Under the pieces are notes generated by a model. That model saw only the letters and a program-made list of their open reading frames with translations, ran no database searches and had not been told where the DNA came from. Positions 7,720 to 16,978 of a stretch of DNA of 33,457 bases are shown here, in pieces (the first letter of the stretch is position 1; each line of letters opens with the position of its first letter). The stretch is taken from the NCBI GenBank assembly GCA_020061465.1, contig JAGUYG010000018.1, positions 1-33,457 on the forward strand, given 5' to 3'. Source of the DNA: Ignavibacteriales bacterium. Its GTDB lineage: Bacteria > Bacteroidota > Ignavibacteria > Ignavibacteriales > Ignavibacteriaceae. The position numbers and the translations under genes are program-made.

Positions 7720-8771
7720 AATTCATCCACTTCTGTATCTAACACTTTTAATAAATTATCGTGCTGCTTATTCAATATAAAAAATGAAATTAGCGCTGTG
7801 ATTATAAAAAGAAAGTATGAAATGATATGAGTTAAAAAAGCATACGATAGACTAATCACCTCGTCGAACCCAAATAAAAGAACCAATGCCGACTTTGTAA
7901 GCGTATGATAAGATCCTGTTCCGCCCGGGGTTGGAATTACCACACCGATCGCACTTATACTCATCAGTATCCAGCCCATTTGAAATGTTACCGGTTTTAT
8001 GTTTTCCATTCCAACTGTGAAGAAGCCGACGTATGAAGTAAAAGCATAAATGAGCATAAGGAATATGCTTAACATAATTGTAATTGAATAATTACGGATA
8101 CCTTTGAGACTTGCGAATCCTTCAATCAGCATCTCGAAAATATGTGCGGTTTTATATGCTGCTTTTTCCGATATCTTCTTCACTAGATTTACAATTAGAC
8201 CATAAAACTTTTCTCTTAATCTGATAGTTAGAACTAAAAACAGAATGCTGCCGAATATTGCAGCAGCGACAAAGAAAAGTGTTGAGCGCAGCCAGGGTAG
8301 GCTGTCGTAAAGATTTCCGCTCCAAATCAAAACCGAAACAAAGATTGCTAACAATAGAAAGATTAAATCGATAACGCGTTCAACTATCACTGCGCCAAAC
8401 ATTGCCGATCTCGATAAACCTTCCCACTTGCCTATGAGCACAGCCCGGGAAATTTCACCGAATCGGGGTACAACACAATTCACACCGTATCCCACCATCA
8501 GAGCACCGAATAAATTTTTTAAAGATGCATCGGGTTTTACCGAATGTAATATGTACTTCCAGCGTATGGCACGAACGAGATGTGAGATGAGCAAAATAAT
8601 GATGAAGAAAATTATCCAATAAATTGAAGCCTCAGAAACTACCGACAGCACCTGTTTAAAATTAACGTCATAAAATGCTACGTATAAAAAAACTGCGCTC
8701 AGTAAAAATGGTAAAGAGTAATTCAATACTCTTTTTAAGATATGTTTTTTATGATTATTACCGGAGATCAA
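7716..8771 (-). CDS. flippase-like integral membrane protein (lysylphosphatidylglycerol synthase TM region/UPF0104)
   Basis: This 351-residue protein has about eight membrane helices and resembles the N-terminal flippase domain of MprF and the AglD/UPF0104 group. Recognisable marks are RAIRWKYIL near residues 62-70, GYGVNCVVPRFGEISRA at about 93-109 and the late PTPGGTGSYHTL segment (about 281-292), which recurs in this family. There is no synthase or glycosyltransferase domain, so it is a stand-alone transporter-type member. It overlaps lolA by 14 bases. Its place next to uppP suggests a lipid-linked substrate, but that is inference. Confidence 0.82.
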   Translation of the reverse strand: MISGNNHKKHILKRVLNYSLPFLLSAVFLYVAFYDVNFKQVLSVVSEASIYWIIFFIIILLISHLVRAIRWKYILHSVKPDASLKNLFGALMVGYGVNCVVPRFGEISRAVLIGKWEGLSRSAMFGAVIVERVIDLIFLLLAIFVSVLIWSGNLYDSLPWLRSTLFFVAAAIFGSILFLVLTIRLREKFYGLIVNLVKKISEKAAYKTAHIFEMLIEGFASLKGIRNYSITIMLSIFLMLIYAFTSYVGFFTVGMENIKPVTFQMGWILMSISAIGVVIPTPGGTGSYHTLTKSALVLLFGFDEVISLSYAFLTHIISYFLFIITALISFFILNKQHDNLLKVLDTEVDEL

Positions 8772-9366
8772 TAACAGTGCTTCCTTCCGGAGGAGTTATT
8801 CTGAATATTGACTCGGACAGCTTTTGATTTATCTTATAATTCGAAAATTCAACTTCGATTATACCGGTTCCGGGATCGTCCATTACAGCTTTCGAAACGA
8901 GATTATCAGAATTAATCCAGAGCTTTATGCTGTTGAAATTCAATCCTGATTTTTCTTTAGGCTTTAATAATAAAACCCTGGCGCCATTTTCAAATACCAT
9001 GTTTACCGAGCATTGAGAAGGGTAATCATAAACCAATCTCTTTAGCGATATTATGTTCGGATCGGATTCATTATAATCGCTTACGATTATTCTGTTCTGT
9101 GGTTTGTTATAATTCCACGAGGTTTCGCCGTCGGTTGCAATTATTATGTTCTTTAATTCGAGGCGAAGCAAATTTTCTTTTTTGAAAAAGAATTTTCCGG
9201 AAAGATTAGTCTTGCCCGAGGACGATTGTTTAAACTCTGCAGACAAATCCGTTATTGAATCGAATTTTTTTTGAAGGTTATTTAATAATTTTTCTGCTTC
9301 AAGGTCCTCGGCATGAATCAGAATTGAACAAAGATATAGAATAAAAATTACTGTGAATGATTTCAT
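8758..9366 (-). CDS. lolA: outer-membrane lipoprotein carrier protein LolA-like
   Basis: The protein is about 202 residues from the ATG at 9366; a TTG 15 bases upstream is possible but gives a less natural signal peptide. A signal sequence (about 1-19) precedes a LolA/LolB-type half-barrel. The conserved opening is LLNNLQKKFDSITDLSAEFKQ-like, followed by the G-K-F-F-F-K strand, a W-NY-P segment, and a closing ITPPEG. LolA ferries lipoproteins through the periplasm from LolCDE to the outer membrane. It is the first gene of a five-gene minus-strand envelope cluster that includes lipoprotein and barrel products. Confidence 0.85.
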   Translation of the reverse strand: MKSFTVIFILYLCSILIHAEDLEAEKLLNNLQKKFDSITDLSAEFKQSSSGKTNLSGKFFFKKENLLRLELKNIIIATDGETSWNYNKPQNRIIVSDYNESDPNIISLKRLVYDYPSQCSVNMVFENGARVLLLKPKEKSGLNFNSIKLWINSDNLVSKAVMDDPGTGIIEVEFSNYKINQKLSESIFRITPPEGSTVIDLR

Positions 9367-9521
9367 TTTAATCCGTTTCAAATTGTAGTCTAACGCCTGC
9401 TAAAATGGAACACTCTATGTAAGCAGCCATGTATTAAAGTTCCCGTTCAAATTTAATAATTATAGCAGTTATATAAAATTGAACAATAAATACCGGCTTA
9501 TTTACTTCGGGAGATATTTTA

Positions 9522-9592
9522 CCCCAAAAAAGAAGAGGAAGAGATGAAAATCTGAGCTGAGATTTTATTATCTTAACATAAAAGTTTTGGGG
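9522..9592 (+). promoter_or_regulatory. nested hairpin in the leader of the GAF-domain gene
   Basis: An outer 8-bp inverted repeat, CCCCAAAA (9522-9529) with TTTTGGGG (9585-9592), encloses an inner 7-bp one, AAAATCT (9547-9553) with AGATTTT (9560-9566). The right outer arm holds the GGGG that is the best ribosome-site candidate for the ATG at 9602, so folding would hide it. Between the arms, GAGG is followed by ATG AAA ATC TGA, a possible three-codon minigene. No known riboswitch is recognised. Confidence 0.42.
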
Positions 9593-9601
9593 TGCAAGGC
9601 A

Positions 9602-10141
9602 ATGAATAAGGGTCAATCGCTAACAACAAATCTTATTAGTACTATCGAGGAGTTAAACAGTTTCCGGGATTTGAAACAAGCTGTGAATTTTTTGATTAAA
9701 AATATTTGCTTGTTAACGTCTTGGACTTACGGCGAAGCCTGGATGCGAGACATAAAAATAAATCAAATGACATGGTTGACTTATTGGGGAACTTCGAAAG
9801 ATATTTACAAAAGATTCATCAAACTTAGTGCTTTATGTAAGTTCGGTAAGGGTGTTGGTCTAATCGGCAGGGTTTGGGAACAACAAAAACTTTTATGGAT
9901 AAACGATTTAAAATCCGATTATAACTTTCTTCGCACCGAGGCAGCCGAATTAATCGGTTTCAATTCGGCATTTGGAGTTCCAATTTTTTATAAAGACGAT
10001 GTAATTCTTGTGCTTACATTTTTTTTAAGCAATGTTAAGAATGAGGATGTGGAGATTTCAAACATCTTATTTAATCATTCCAAAAAGATAGGGGATAAGC
10101 TGAGTAAGTTGGGTGTTATACTGAAGGATGATGCAAAATAA
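9602..10141 (+). CDS. GAF-domain protein
   Basis: The protein is 179 residues from the ATG at 9602; the longer TTG form at 9587 adds five residues, consumes the only ribosome-site candidate, and is less likely. Almost the entire protein is one GAF domain (about 15-170): an N-terminal helix, W-YGEAWM, LCKFGKGVGLIGRVWEQQ, then LWINDL and AFGVPIFY, all typical of the GAF fold. GAF domains sense small ligands or act as signalling modules; there is no output domain (no kinase, GGDEF or HTH), so it may work with a partner. It is a lone plus-strand gene, divergent from lolA and ending 10 bases from the end of ftsK. Confidence 0.82.
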   Translation: MNKGQSLTTNLISTIEELNSFRDLKQAVNFLIKNICLLTSWTYGEAWMRDIKINQMTWLTYWGTSKDIYKRFIKLSALCKFGKGVGLIGRVWEQQKLLWINDLKSDYNFLRTEAAELIGFNSAFGVPIFYKDDVILVLTFFLSNVKNEDVEISNILFNHSKKIGDKLSKLGVILKDDAK

Positions 10142-10151
10142 CCATTCTTTC

Positions 10152-12608
10152 TCATAACGATCTTAAAATAGTTTCAAGCTGTTCTTCGTTTTCTACTAAT
10201 ACAGCTCTTGCCTTGCTGCCGTCATTTGGACCTACTATACCGGCTTCTTCAAGCTGATCGACAATTCTTGCGGCACGCGAATAACCAAGCTTAAGTCTTC
10301 GCTGCAATAAAGAAACCGACCCCTGCTGATGACGAACGATTACTCTTGCGGCATCTTCGAACATCGGATCTAAATCGGCAAGGAATCCCCCGGCAGCATC
10401 CCGCTTTTTTTCATATAAAGAAGGTAAGAAATACGGTTTCGAATAACCCGGCTGTGCATAGATGTAATTTGTAATTCTTTCCACTTCATCGGTTGATATA
10501 AATGCATTTTGGATACGAATAGGCTTCGGCGAACCGGTTGGAAGAAACAACATGTCGCCCTTCCCTAAAAGCTGTTCTGCGCCGTTCATGTCTAAAATCG
10601 TGCGAGAATCAATTTTAGTAGCTACTTGATATGCAATGCGAGCACTAAAGTTCGCTTTGATAACTCCCGTTATTACATTAACCGAGGGACGCTGAGTGGC
10701 TAATACAAGATGAATTCCGACGGCGCGGGCAAGCTGAGCTAAACGTGCAATCGGCTCTTCCACTTCTTTACCTGCGGTTATCATCAAATCTGCTAACTCA
10801 TCGATGATGACAATAAGATACGGGAGATGATGATGCTTTATCTCGTCTGTATCTTTCGGTCGCCTTGCCGGATCGGCAAGCTTAGCATTATAGTCAACAA
10901 TGCTTCTCACTCCTGCTTTTGCCAGCTTATCGTATCTCTTTTCCATTTCATATTCAACCGATTTAAGAAGAATGACAGCATTTTGAGGAGTGGTAATAAT
11001 TTCTTCTTCAAGATCGGGGGATACTGCAAGAAAATGCCGACGTAATTTTTTATAGAATGATAGCTCAATTTTCTTTGGATCGATCATTATCAGCTTAACA
11101 TCTAACGGATGCTTCGAATACAAAAGGCTGGAGATGATCATATTGATTCCGACACTTTTCCCTGAACCAGTGGAGCCGGCGATTAAGAGGTGAGGCATCT
11201 TTGCAAGGTCGGTAATGTAAACATCGCCATTGATTGTTTTTCCAAAAGCCATCGGCAGTTCAAACTTTGTTTCGCCTATATTGCCTAACACCGATCTTGC
11301 ATTAACCAATGATGCTTCTGCATTGGGTATTTCAACTCCTATTGCACTCTTGCCCGGTATAGGTGCTATTATTCTTATTCCTTTAGCTGCAAGTGCAAGT
11401 GCAATATCGTGCTCAAGCCCAACTATTCTGCTTATCTTTACACCCGGCGATGGAACTATTTCATATAGTGTTACAACCGGACCGGGTGTTACGGAGATAT
11501 CTTCTATTGCAATATCGAACAGCTTTAATTTTTCTTCCAATAACTCTGCGTTGCGTTTTAATTCTTCTTCGGCAACTTTAAAATCTTCTTCAGGCTCCGG
11601 CTCAAGAAGCTCCAATCGTGGCGGGACATATTTAATTGTTTCATTCCACTGATCGGGTAAAATAGTTTCTGTTTCCCTGTCAATCTTGCCGTGAGCAATT
11701 TCACCGGTTTTTTCGGGATCTACTTTTTTTCTCTCTTCTTTAACTACTACGTTTTCTTCTTGTTGGATTGGCGATGCACTTTTTCTAATGATTCTGATAT
11801 TTGTCTGCTCTTTTGCTTCTTCTTCCATCAGCTCTTCGGCTGTTTGTGTTTTTTGAATTTCAGTTTCTTTCTTCTTCTTTTCAGCGCGGAGCTTTTTTAT
11901 CTTCTCAATATTTTCATCAGTTTCTGATTTTGCTTTACTCTTCCGCCACTCATCTTTCACCGAATCGACAGAACCTGAAAAAGTGCGGCTCAATAATGCA
12001 AACAGACTTTCTATTCTAATATTGAAGGCAACAATCATCAACACAAGAAGCGAGCCCATTAAAAATATCAAGCTGCCTATGCCGCCAAAGAGACGGCTTA
12101 ATACTCCGCCAAGATAATCGCCTACCGAACCTGACATTTCGTATAACGGTGTAAATAAATCGTAATGAGTTCTTAATACTCCGAAGAATGAGGAAAAGAT
12201 CAATCCGATGATGATTAGAAAGTTAGAAGCATATATAAGTGTCCGGAAATTAATTTTTTGAATCAGAGACCATCCCCATATAATCAGCATCAGCGGAAAG
12301 ATGATAGAAAAAATTCCGAGAGTGGAATTAATAAAGAAATCGGAAATGTATGCGCCAAAAATGCCGAGCCAGTTATTAGCAGAATTTGCAGAGTTTGTAC
12401 CGGATATCTTAAAGATATCTGAAATATCATAGCGAAGTATTGCTTTATCAAATCTCGAATACGAAAGTATGCTTAAGATAACAAGAAGCGAAAAAATGAT
12501 TAGAATTATGCCTAAAATCTTTTTTTTCTTTTCGACCGGAACCGAAAAGTTATTACCCGATTTTTGCTGCAGTGTTGATTCTTTCTTTTTTCTTTTCCGT
12601 AGTGCCAT
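10152..12608 (-). CDS. ftsK: DNA translocase FtsK/SpoIIIE
   Basis: This 818-residue protein moves chromosome termini through the closing septum and helps resolve dimers. About four membrane helices occupy residues 31-200, and a charged, Lys/Glu-rich linker spans about 215-340. The motor follows, with Walker A GSTGSGKS at 478-485 and Walker B LIVIIDELADL at about 598-608. QRPSVNVITG and the later LGKGDMLF are typical of the family. The C-terminal gamma winged helix (about 750-818) has LQRRLKLGYSRAARIVDQLE, which recognises KOPS-like sites in other species. It follows comB by 13 bases and is probably co-transcribed with it. Confidence 0.97.
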   Translation of the reverse strand: MALRKRKKKESTLQQKSGNNFSVPVEKKKKILGIILIIFSLLVILSILSYSRFDKAILRYDISDIFKISGTNSANSANNWLGIFGAYISDFFINSTLGIFSIIFPLMLIIWGWSLIQKINFRTLIYASNFLIIIGLIFSSFFGVLRTHYDLFTPLYEMSGSVGDYLGGVLSRLFGGIGSLIFLMGSLLVLMIVAFNIRIESLFALLSRTFSGSVDSVKDEWRKSKAKSETDENIEKIKKLRAEKKKKETEIQKTQTAEELMEEEAKEQTNIRIIRKSASPIQQEENVVVKEERKKVDPEKTGEIAHGKIDRETETILPDQWNETIKYVPPRLELLEPEPEEDFKVAEEELKRNAELLEEKLKLFDIAIEDISVTPGPVVTLYEIVPSPGVKISRIVGLEHDIALALAAKGIRIIAPIPGKSAIGVEIPNAEASLVNARSVLGNIGETKFELPMAFGKTINGDVYITDLAKMPHLLIAGSTGSGKSVGINMIISSLLYSKHPLDVKLIMIDPKKIELSFYKKLRRHFLAVSPDLEEEIITTPQNAVILLKSVEYEMEKRYDKLAKAGVRSIVDYNAKLADPARRPKDTDEIKHHHLPYLIVIIDELADLMITAGKEVEEPIARLAQLARAVGIHLVLATQRPSVNVITGVIKANFSARIAYQVATKIDSRTILDMNGAEQLLGKGDMLFLPTGSPKPIRIQNAFISTDEVERITNYIYAQPGYSKPYFLPSLYEKKRDAAGGFLADLDPMFEDAARVIVRHQQGSVSLLQRRLKLGYSRAARIVDQLEEAGIVGPNDGSKARAVLVENEEQLETILRSL

Positions 12609-12621
12609 TTTTTATTTGAAC

Positions 12622-13380
12622 TCACAATTCGGGTTTATCTGAACTTTTTTCATCAGTTTCAGGCATTAATTTAAGAACATTTCCTTGATTAATCGGTACT
12701 GCCGAAGTAACGTCAATTTGGCTGCAATATTTTATGTCTTTCTCAAAACCATTTTCAACAAGAATTTTACCGTGCTCACTTTCTTTCATCATTTTATAAA
12801 TATTATTTCCGAGTTTTTCATTAAGTGCAATGCTTGCCAATGCCGAGTCCATTAGTTCAATATTTTTATTTTGTTTTGAAATTTCGCTAACTAATTTTCC
12901 GGAACAAATTACATCCTCAAGGGAAAAAACATTCGATCTTCCCGAACATAATATTTCAACGTCGTTGTTTAATTCAATCAACTTCTTAGCAACTGCCGAT
13001 ACATTCAGAAATGAACATATCAAAATTGTTTCGGAAAATTTTGCTTTTACAATAGCTTTAGTTCCGTTGGTTGTATAAAATATTATAGATTTTCCTGAAA
13101 CAATTTCACTTGTATATTCAAACGGAGAGTTACCCAAAGCAAAGCCTTCAATTTTTTTCGTATTTCGTTCGCCGCCTAAAAGAGTAAGCCCTCCGAACAT
13201 TCCACCCGAAACTTTTACTGCGAACTCTACTGTTGCTACTGGAATAATTTCCCTCGCACCGTTTTGAAGCGCCGTAATAATAGTTGAGGTAGCTCTTAAT
13301 ACATCTATAACTACAGTAGTTTTTCCGGCAAAATATAATTCATCGACGTTAGCAGGCGAAAAGAGTACATTTATTTTCAT
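12622..13380 (-). CDS. comB: 2-phosphosulfolactate phosphatase family protein
   Basis: This 252-residue ComB-family protein hydrolyses 2-phosphosulfolactate to sulfolactate in archaeal coenzyme M synthesis; in bacteria its role is usually unclear and it often lies next to cell-envelope or sporulation genes. Family motifs are VIDVLRATSTI at 24-34, LGGERN at 68-73 and LGNSP at 82-86, with a C-terminal portion rich in Lys/Glu/Asp. Length is normal. No other CoM or sulfolactate genes are visible, so I call the family and not a complete pathway. It is upstream of ftsK in a two-gene operon. Confidence 0.88.
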   Translation of the reverse strand: MKINVLFSPANVDELYFAGKTTVVIDVLRATSTIITALQNGAREIIPVATVEFAVKVSGGMFGGLTLLGGERNTKKIEGFALGNSPFEYTSEIVSGKSIIFYTTNGTKAIVKAKFSETILICSFLNVSAVAKKLIELNNDVEILCSGRSNVFSLEDVICSGKLVSEISKQNKNIELMDSALASIALNEKLGNNIYKMMKESEHGKILVENGFEKDIKYCSQIDVTSAVPINQGNVLKLMPETDEKSSDKPEL

Positions 13381-13552
13381 ACAAGATTTTTACTTCTTTT
13401 GATTGACAACTTATTTTAGTTACAAAATTCTAAATTTAACTAACCAAATTCCATCTAATAATAAAGCCTCATAACACAATACAGCTTCAATGATTAAATC
13501 GATTGCCGATCGAATTCGATTTAAAGGAGTTGGTTAAACACTCGAACAGATC

Positions 13553-14635
13553 TCATTTTTTAATAAAGGGAAGAGTAACAACTTCCGCGGGAAATTCTTT
13601 ACCCCTGATTGATATATCAACTTTATTTCCCGGAAATGCGTACTCTACTTCAAGATAGCCAAGTGCAATCGGTTTTTCCAATATCGGACTTACGGTTCCG
13701 CTTGTTATATAACCGATATTTTTTCCACTAAACATTAAGGCATAACCATGACGGGGGAAAATTTTTTCATTTGAGGTAAACCCAACTAATTTTCTTCTTA
13801 AACCCTCTTCTTTAACTTTTATTAATTCATCTTTCCCGATAAATGAATCTTTGTTCAATTTAGTAATCCATCCGAGACCTGCTTCAAGAGGATTAGTAGA
13901 TTTATCAATATCGTTTCCATAAAGGCAGTAACCCATCTCAAGCCGGAGCGAATCTCTTGCACCCAAACCGACAGGTTGAATGTTATAATCTTTCCCGGCA
14001 TTAAAAACAGCATCCCAAATTTTAGCTGCGGTTGATTCATCCCCCCGGAAATAAATTTCGTATCCCAGTTCACCAGTGTAACCTGTGCGTGAGATTAGCA
14101 CATCGGTATCAGCAATGCAATCGTATTTGAAATAATAGTATTCCATCTCAAGAGGGGATTGACAAACTTTTGTAAGCACCTCTTTTGAATTAGGACCCTG
14201 AACTGCAAGCAGAGAATAATCATCGCTGGCATTAATCAATTCAACGCCAAACAAATTATTCTCAACCATCCAGTTAAAATCTTTTTCCATGTTTGAAGCA
14301 TTGACTACTAACATGTATTCACCGTCTGATATTTTGTAGACAAGGAGATCATCCACAATTCCTCCATCCGGATAACACATGGCTGAATACTGCACTTTGC
14401 CCGGAAATAATTTTGAAGCATCATTTATGGTGATATTCTGAACAAACTTGAGAGCATTTTCACCTCTGATAAAAATTTCACCCATGTGCGATACATCGAA
14501 AACACCGACGGAATTACGTACTGCTTTATGTTCTGCAATTATGGAAGAGTATTGAACGGGCATTAAGTATCCGGCAAACTCAACAATTTTTGCGCCTATT
14601 TTTTGATGAATCGGATAGAAAGCAGTTTTTTTCAT
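13553..14635 (-). CDS. gcvT: glycine cleavage system aminomethyltransferase (T protein)
   Basis: This 360-residue tetrahydrofolate-dependent enzyme takes the aminomethyl group from the H protein, releasing ammonia and forming methylene-THF. Family motifs visible are FDVSHMGE at 46-53, GGIVDDL at 91-97 (the Asp pair used in catalysis), and RTGYTGELGYEIY in the middle. The C-terminal barrel ends with the normal PGNKVDISIRGKEF segment. No gcvH or gcvP neighbours are present, so the rest of the system must be elsewhere. There is no glycine riboswitch in the short upstream gap. Confidence 0.95.
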   Translation of the reverse strand: MKKTAFYPIHQKIGAKIVEFAGYLMPVQYSSIIAEHKAVRNSVGVFDVSHMGEIFIRGENALKFVQNITINDASKLFPGKVQYSAMCYPDGGIVDDLLVYKISDGEYMLVVNASNMEKDFNWMVENNLFGVELINASDDYSLLAVQGPNSKEVLTKVCQSPLEMEYYYFKYDCIADTDVLISRTGYTGELGYEIYFRGDESTAAKIWDAVFNAGKDYNIQPVGLGARDSLRLEMGYCLYGNDIDKSTNPLEAGLGWITKLNKDSFIGKDELIKVKEEGLRRKLVGFTSNEKIFPRHGYALMFSGKNIGYITSGTVSPILEKPIALGYLEVEYAFPGNKVDISIRGKEFPAEVVTLPFIKK

Positions 14636-14687
14636 AAGAGCAATTTTAGAAGATTAGCAACAATTATTTTTGTATAAACTTAATTAA

Positions 14688-15335
14688 CTATTTGCTTTGA
14701 AGCTTCTTCCAATCCTTTAGAAATTTATCTAATCCAATATCTGTTAATGGATGATTAAATAGTTTATTAATAACATCAAAAGGCATTGTTGCTACATCTG
14801 CACCCATAAGAGCGGCTTCAACTAAATGCAGCGGATGTCTGATGCTTGCCACTAAAACCTGTGTATTGAAGCCATAGTTTGCATAGATCTGAATTATCTG
14901 GCTAATTAATTCCATTCCCGATGTGCTTATATCATCCAACCTGCCAACGAAGGGACTAATGTATGTTGCACCTGCCTTAGCTGCTAACAAAGCCTGCGAA
15001 GGTGAAAAGCAAAGTGTAACATTAGTCTTTATATTTTCTCCGGATAATGTTTTAACTGCTTTTAAACCTTCTTTTATTAATGGAACTTTTACAACAATGT
15101 TATTATGTAATTCGGCAAGCTGACGGGCTTCATTCACAATACCGTCATAATCGGTTGATATTACTTCGGCGCTTACAGGTCCGTTTACAATTGATAAAAT
15201 TTCTTTCAATAATTCATTAAAATCTTTTCCTTCCTTCGAAACCAGCGAAGGATTTGTGGTAACTCCGTCTAATATGCCCAAAGAAGCGGCTTCTTTAATT
15301 TCATTTATGTTTGCGGTGTCTATGAAAAATTTCAA
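14688..15335 (-). CDS. transaldolase / fructose-6-phosphate aldolase family protein
   Basis: This 215-residue protein matches the short TalC/FSA family, not the long TalA/B transaldolases. The opening [13 protein letters not shown], then VTTNPSLV (25-32), the Schiff-base lysine K83 in VVKVP, and [15 protein letters not shown] are diagnostic. Members act either as transaldolases in the pentose phosphate pathway or as fructose-6-phosphate aldolases; sequence alone does not decide. The start is TTG at 15335 with a clear AGGAG eight bases upstream and no earlier ATG. It lies 31 bases from RNase G/E upstream and 52 bases from gcvT downstream. Confidence 0.92.
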   Translation of the reverse strand: MKFFIDTANINEIKEAASLGILDGVTTNPSLVSKEGKDFNELLKEILSIVNGPVSAEVISTDYDGIVNEARQLAELHNNIVVKVPLIKEGLKAVKTLSGENIKTNVTLCFSPSQALLAAKAGATYISPFVGRLDDISTSGMELISQIIQIYANYGFNTQVLVASIRHPLHLVEAALMGADVATMPFDVINKLFNHPLTDIGLDKFLKDWKKLQSK

Positions 15336-15343
15336 TAGGTTTA

Positions 15344-15348
15344 CTCCT
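15344..15348 (-). promoter_or_regulatory. Shine-Dalgarno site for the TTG start of the transaldolase-family gene
   Basis: AGGAG (15348-15344 on the minus strand) lies eight bases before TTG at 15335. It supports the non-ATG start, because no ATG exists near the conserved N-terminus. Confidence 0.72.
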
Positions 15349-15366
15349 AAATTTTTAATTGAATGA

Positions 15367-16941
15367 TTAAAACATTTCTTCGGTTAATTCTTTGTTTGAC
15401 TTCTTAGAGAAAAACCTGAATTGACCGATTGGAACCGATTCATCCTCAATTAAAATGATACGGATAAAATATTTTAGCTGAAGCTTAGTGAGCGGTTTTA
15501 TTTTCCCTTCTTTAAGCTTAACAGCTACTGTTGGATGACATTTAACAATAAGCGATTTCTCACGGGAATAACGTTTAAATTTCTTAATCCAATCTTCGAG
15601 ATCATATACAAGATGCGACTGCTTTGTTAACAATCCGGTTCCCAGGCAGTAGGGACAAACTTCTTTTAATGCCTGCATTATATTTTGTCTGATTCTTTGT
15701 CTGGTAATTTGCACCAATCCAAAGTCCGACATCGGAAGCACCGAAACTTTCGCTCTATCTTTTCTGAATTCTTTTCTTAACTCGTCATAAATCTTTTTAC
15801 GGTTTTTTTCTTCTTCCAAATCGATAAAATCTACTACTATTATTCCGCCGATATCCCTTAGCCTTAGCTGTCTCGCAATTTCTCTGGCTGCTTCCAGATC
15901 AGTGCGGAGTGAGTTTAATTCCTGCTCTTTGCTTTTAGCATATCTTCCGCTGTTTACATCGATTACTACCATTGCTTCGGTGTGCTCGATTATAATATAA
16001 CCGCCGCTGGGAAGCGGAACTTTTCTACCCATAAGCGTTTTTATCTGCTCTTCAATTTTGAATGAATCGAAAATTGAATGATTCGATTTAAATAGCTCTA
16101 TCTTATCGGCAAGTGCAGGATGAACAACATTTACGTAATTTTTTATTTGCTTATACAGCTTCTTCGAATCGATAAAGACTTTAGACACATCCGAAGAAAA
16201 AAGATCTCTAATAACGCTTGAAGTGGTATTGAGATCTTGATAAATAAGCGCAGGAGGTTTTTCCGATTTTATCGTTTCCTCAATTTCTTCCCATGTTTTT
16301 ATAAGATTATTAAGGTCTTCCTGAAGAGCATCTTCGGTTTGATTTCGGGCAACAGTTCTAATAATTAATCCGTAATTTTTTGGGAGTATGCTTCTGGCGA
16401 TGTTCCTCAGCCTTCTTCGTTCTCTGAAATCGAATATCTTTTTTGAAACCCCAATTTTTCCGTCGAAAGGAAGCAAAACGCAAAAACGCCCGGGTAATGA
16501 AACCGAAGAAGAAACTCGAACTCCTTTATTATTGACGGGTTCTTTCGTAATCTGAACGATTATTTCCTGCCCCTTATGAAGTTTCGGAACAGCCGGTTTT
16601 TCTTTGTGTTCATTTGCGGGTTTTGTATCTCCGCTGCTGCCGTTTTCCTGTACCTCATCCTCCTCTTCAAGGTCGGCATCTTCTTCGCCAAGCATTTCCT
16701 GGAATTGTTTGGTGGTTTCCCCGATATCTGAAAAATGAAGGAAAGCATCGTGCTTCATGCCTATATCTATAAAGGCAGCTTTAATACCCGGAAGGACTCT
16801 TGCAACCCTGCCGAGATAAATGTCCCCCACCATTCTCCGGTTTTCAGGATAGTCGACAAAGAAGTCGACTAAATTTCCGTCTTCTGTAATTGCAACACGG
16901 GTTTGGTTGGTGGACGAATTGATAATAATTTCTTTTGTCAT
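15367..16941 (-). CDS. rng: ribonuclease G/E family endoribonuclease
   Basis: The protein is 524 residues from the ATG at 16941; a TTG three codons upstream is possible but sits too close to the GAGAG ribosome site. This Rne/Rng protein cleaves single-stranded RNA, including rRNA precursors and mRNA. An S1 domain (about 33-150) is interrupted by a Glu/Asp-rich low-complexity insert (about 82-117). The catalytic core has [10 protein letters not shown] and [12 protein letters not shown], which carry the Mg2+-binding aspartates, and the zinc-link CPYCLGTG. The short length and lack of a degradosome scaffold fit RNase G rather than full-length RNase E. Confidence 0.94.
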   Translation of the reverse strand: MTKEIIINSSTNQTRVAITEDGNLVDFFVDYPENRRMVGDIYLGRVARVLPGIKAAFIDIGMKHDAFLHFSDIGETTKQFQEMLGEEDADLEEEDEVQENGSSGDTKPANEHKEKPAVPKLHKGQEIIVQITKEPVNNKGVRVSSSVSLPGRFCVLLPFDGKIGVSKKIFDFRERRRLRNIARSILPKNYGLIIRTVARNQTEDALQEDLNNLIKTWEEIEETIKSEKPPALIYQDLNTTSSVIRDLFSSDVSKVFIDSKKLYKQIKNYVNVVHPALADKIELFKSNHSIFDSFKIEEQIKTLMGRKVPLPSGGYIIIEHTEAMVVIDVNSGRYAKSKEQELNSLRTDLEAAREIARQLRLRDIGGIIVVDFIDLEEEKNRKKIYDELRKEFRKDRAKVSVLPMSDFGLVQITRQRIRQNIMQALKEVCPYCLGTGLLTKQSHLVYDLEDWIKKFKRYSREKSLIVKCHPTVAVKLKEGKIKPLTKLQLKYFIRIILIEDESVPIGQFRFFSKKSNKELTEEMF

Positions 16942-16959
16942 AAAGAACAAACTCTCTTG

Positions 16960-16978
16960 ATGAAATAAAATATTTCAT
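16960..16978 (-). other. A/T-rich hairpin in the rng leader, within the 300-base rng-pnp gap
   Basis: ATGAAAT (16960-16966) and ATTTCAT (16972-16978) form a perfect 7-bp inverted repeat with a 5-base loop, directly upstream of the GAGAG site for rng. RNase E in E. coli controls its own mRNA through leader hairpins, so a similar role is conceivable. The rest of 16942-17244 shows no convincing gene or T-tract terminator; an 85-codon frame across it overlaps rng and looks like a shadow. Confidence 0.35.

Noticed and set aside
9434-9616. 60-codon minus-strand frame over the GAF leader
   Set aside because: It lies across the nested hairpin and the start of the GAF gene, has no ribosome site, and its translation resembles no protein.
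12622-13380. evidence for coenzyme M synthesis or methanogenesis
   Set aside because: ComB-family genes are common in bacteria without CoM; no other pathway gene is visible.
13496-13522. AAATCGA/TCGATTT inverted repeat after gcvT as terminator
   Set aside because: The stem is A/T-rich, the loop is 13 bases and no T tract follows; it is too weak to list as a terminator.
14636-14687. glycine riboswitch before gcvT
   Set aside because: The gap is only 52 bases and has no matching sequence or paired structure.
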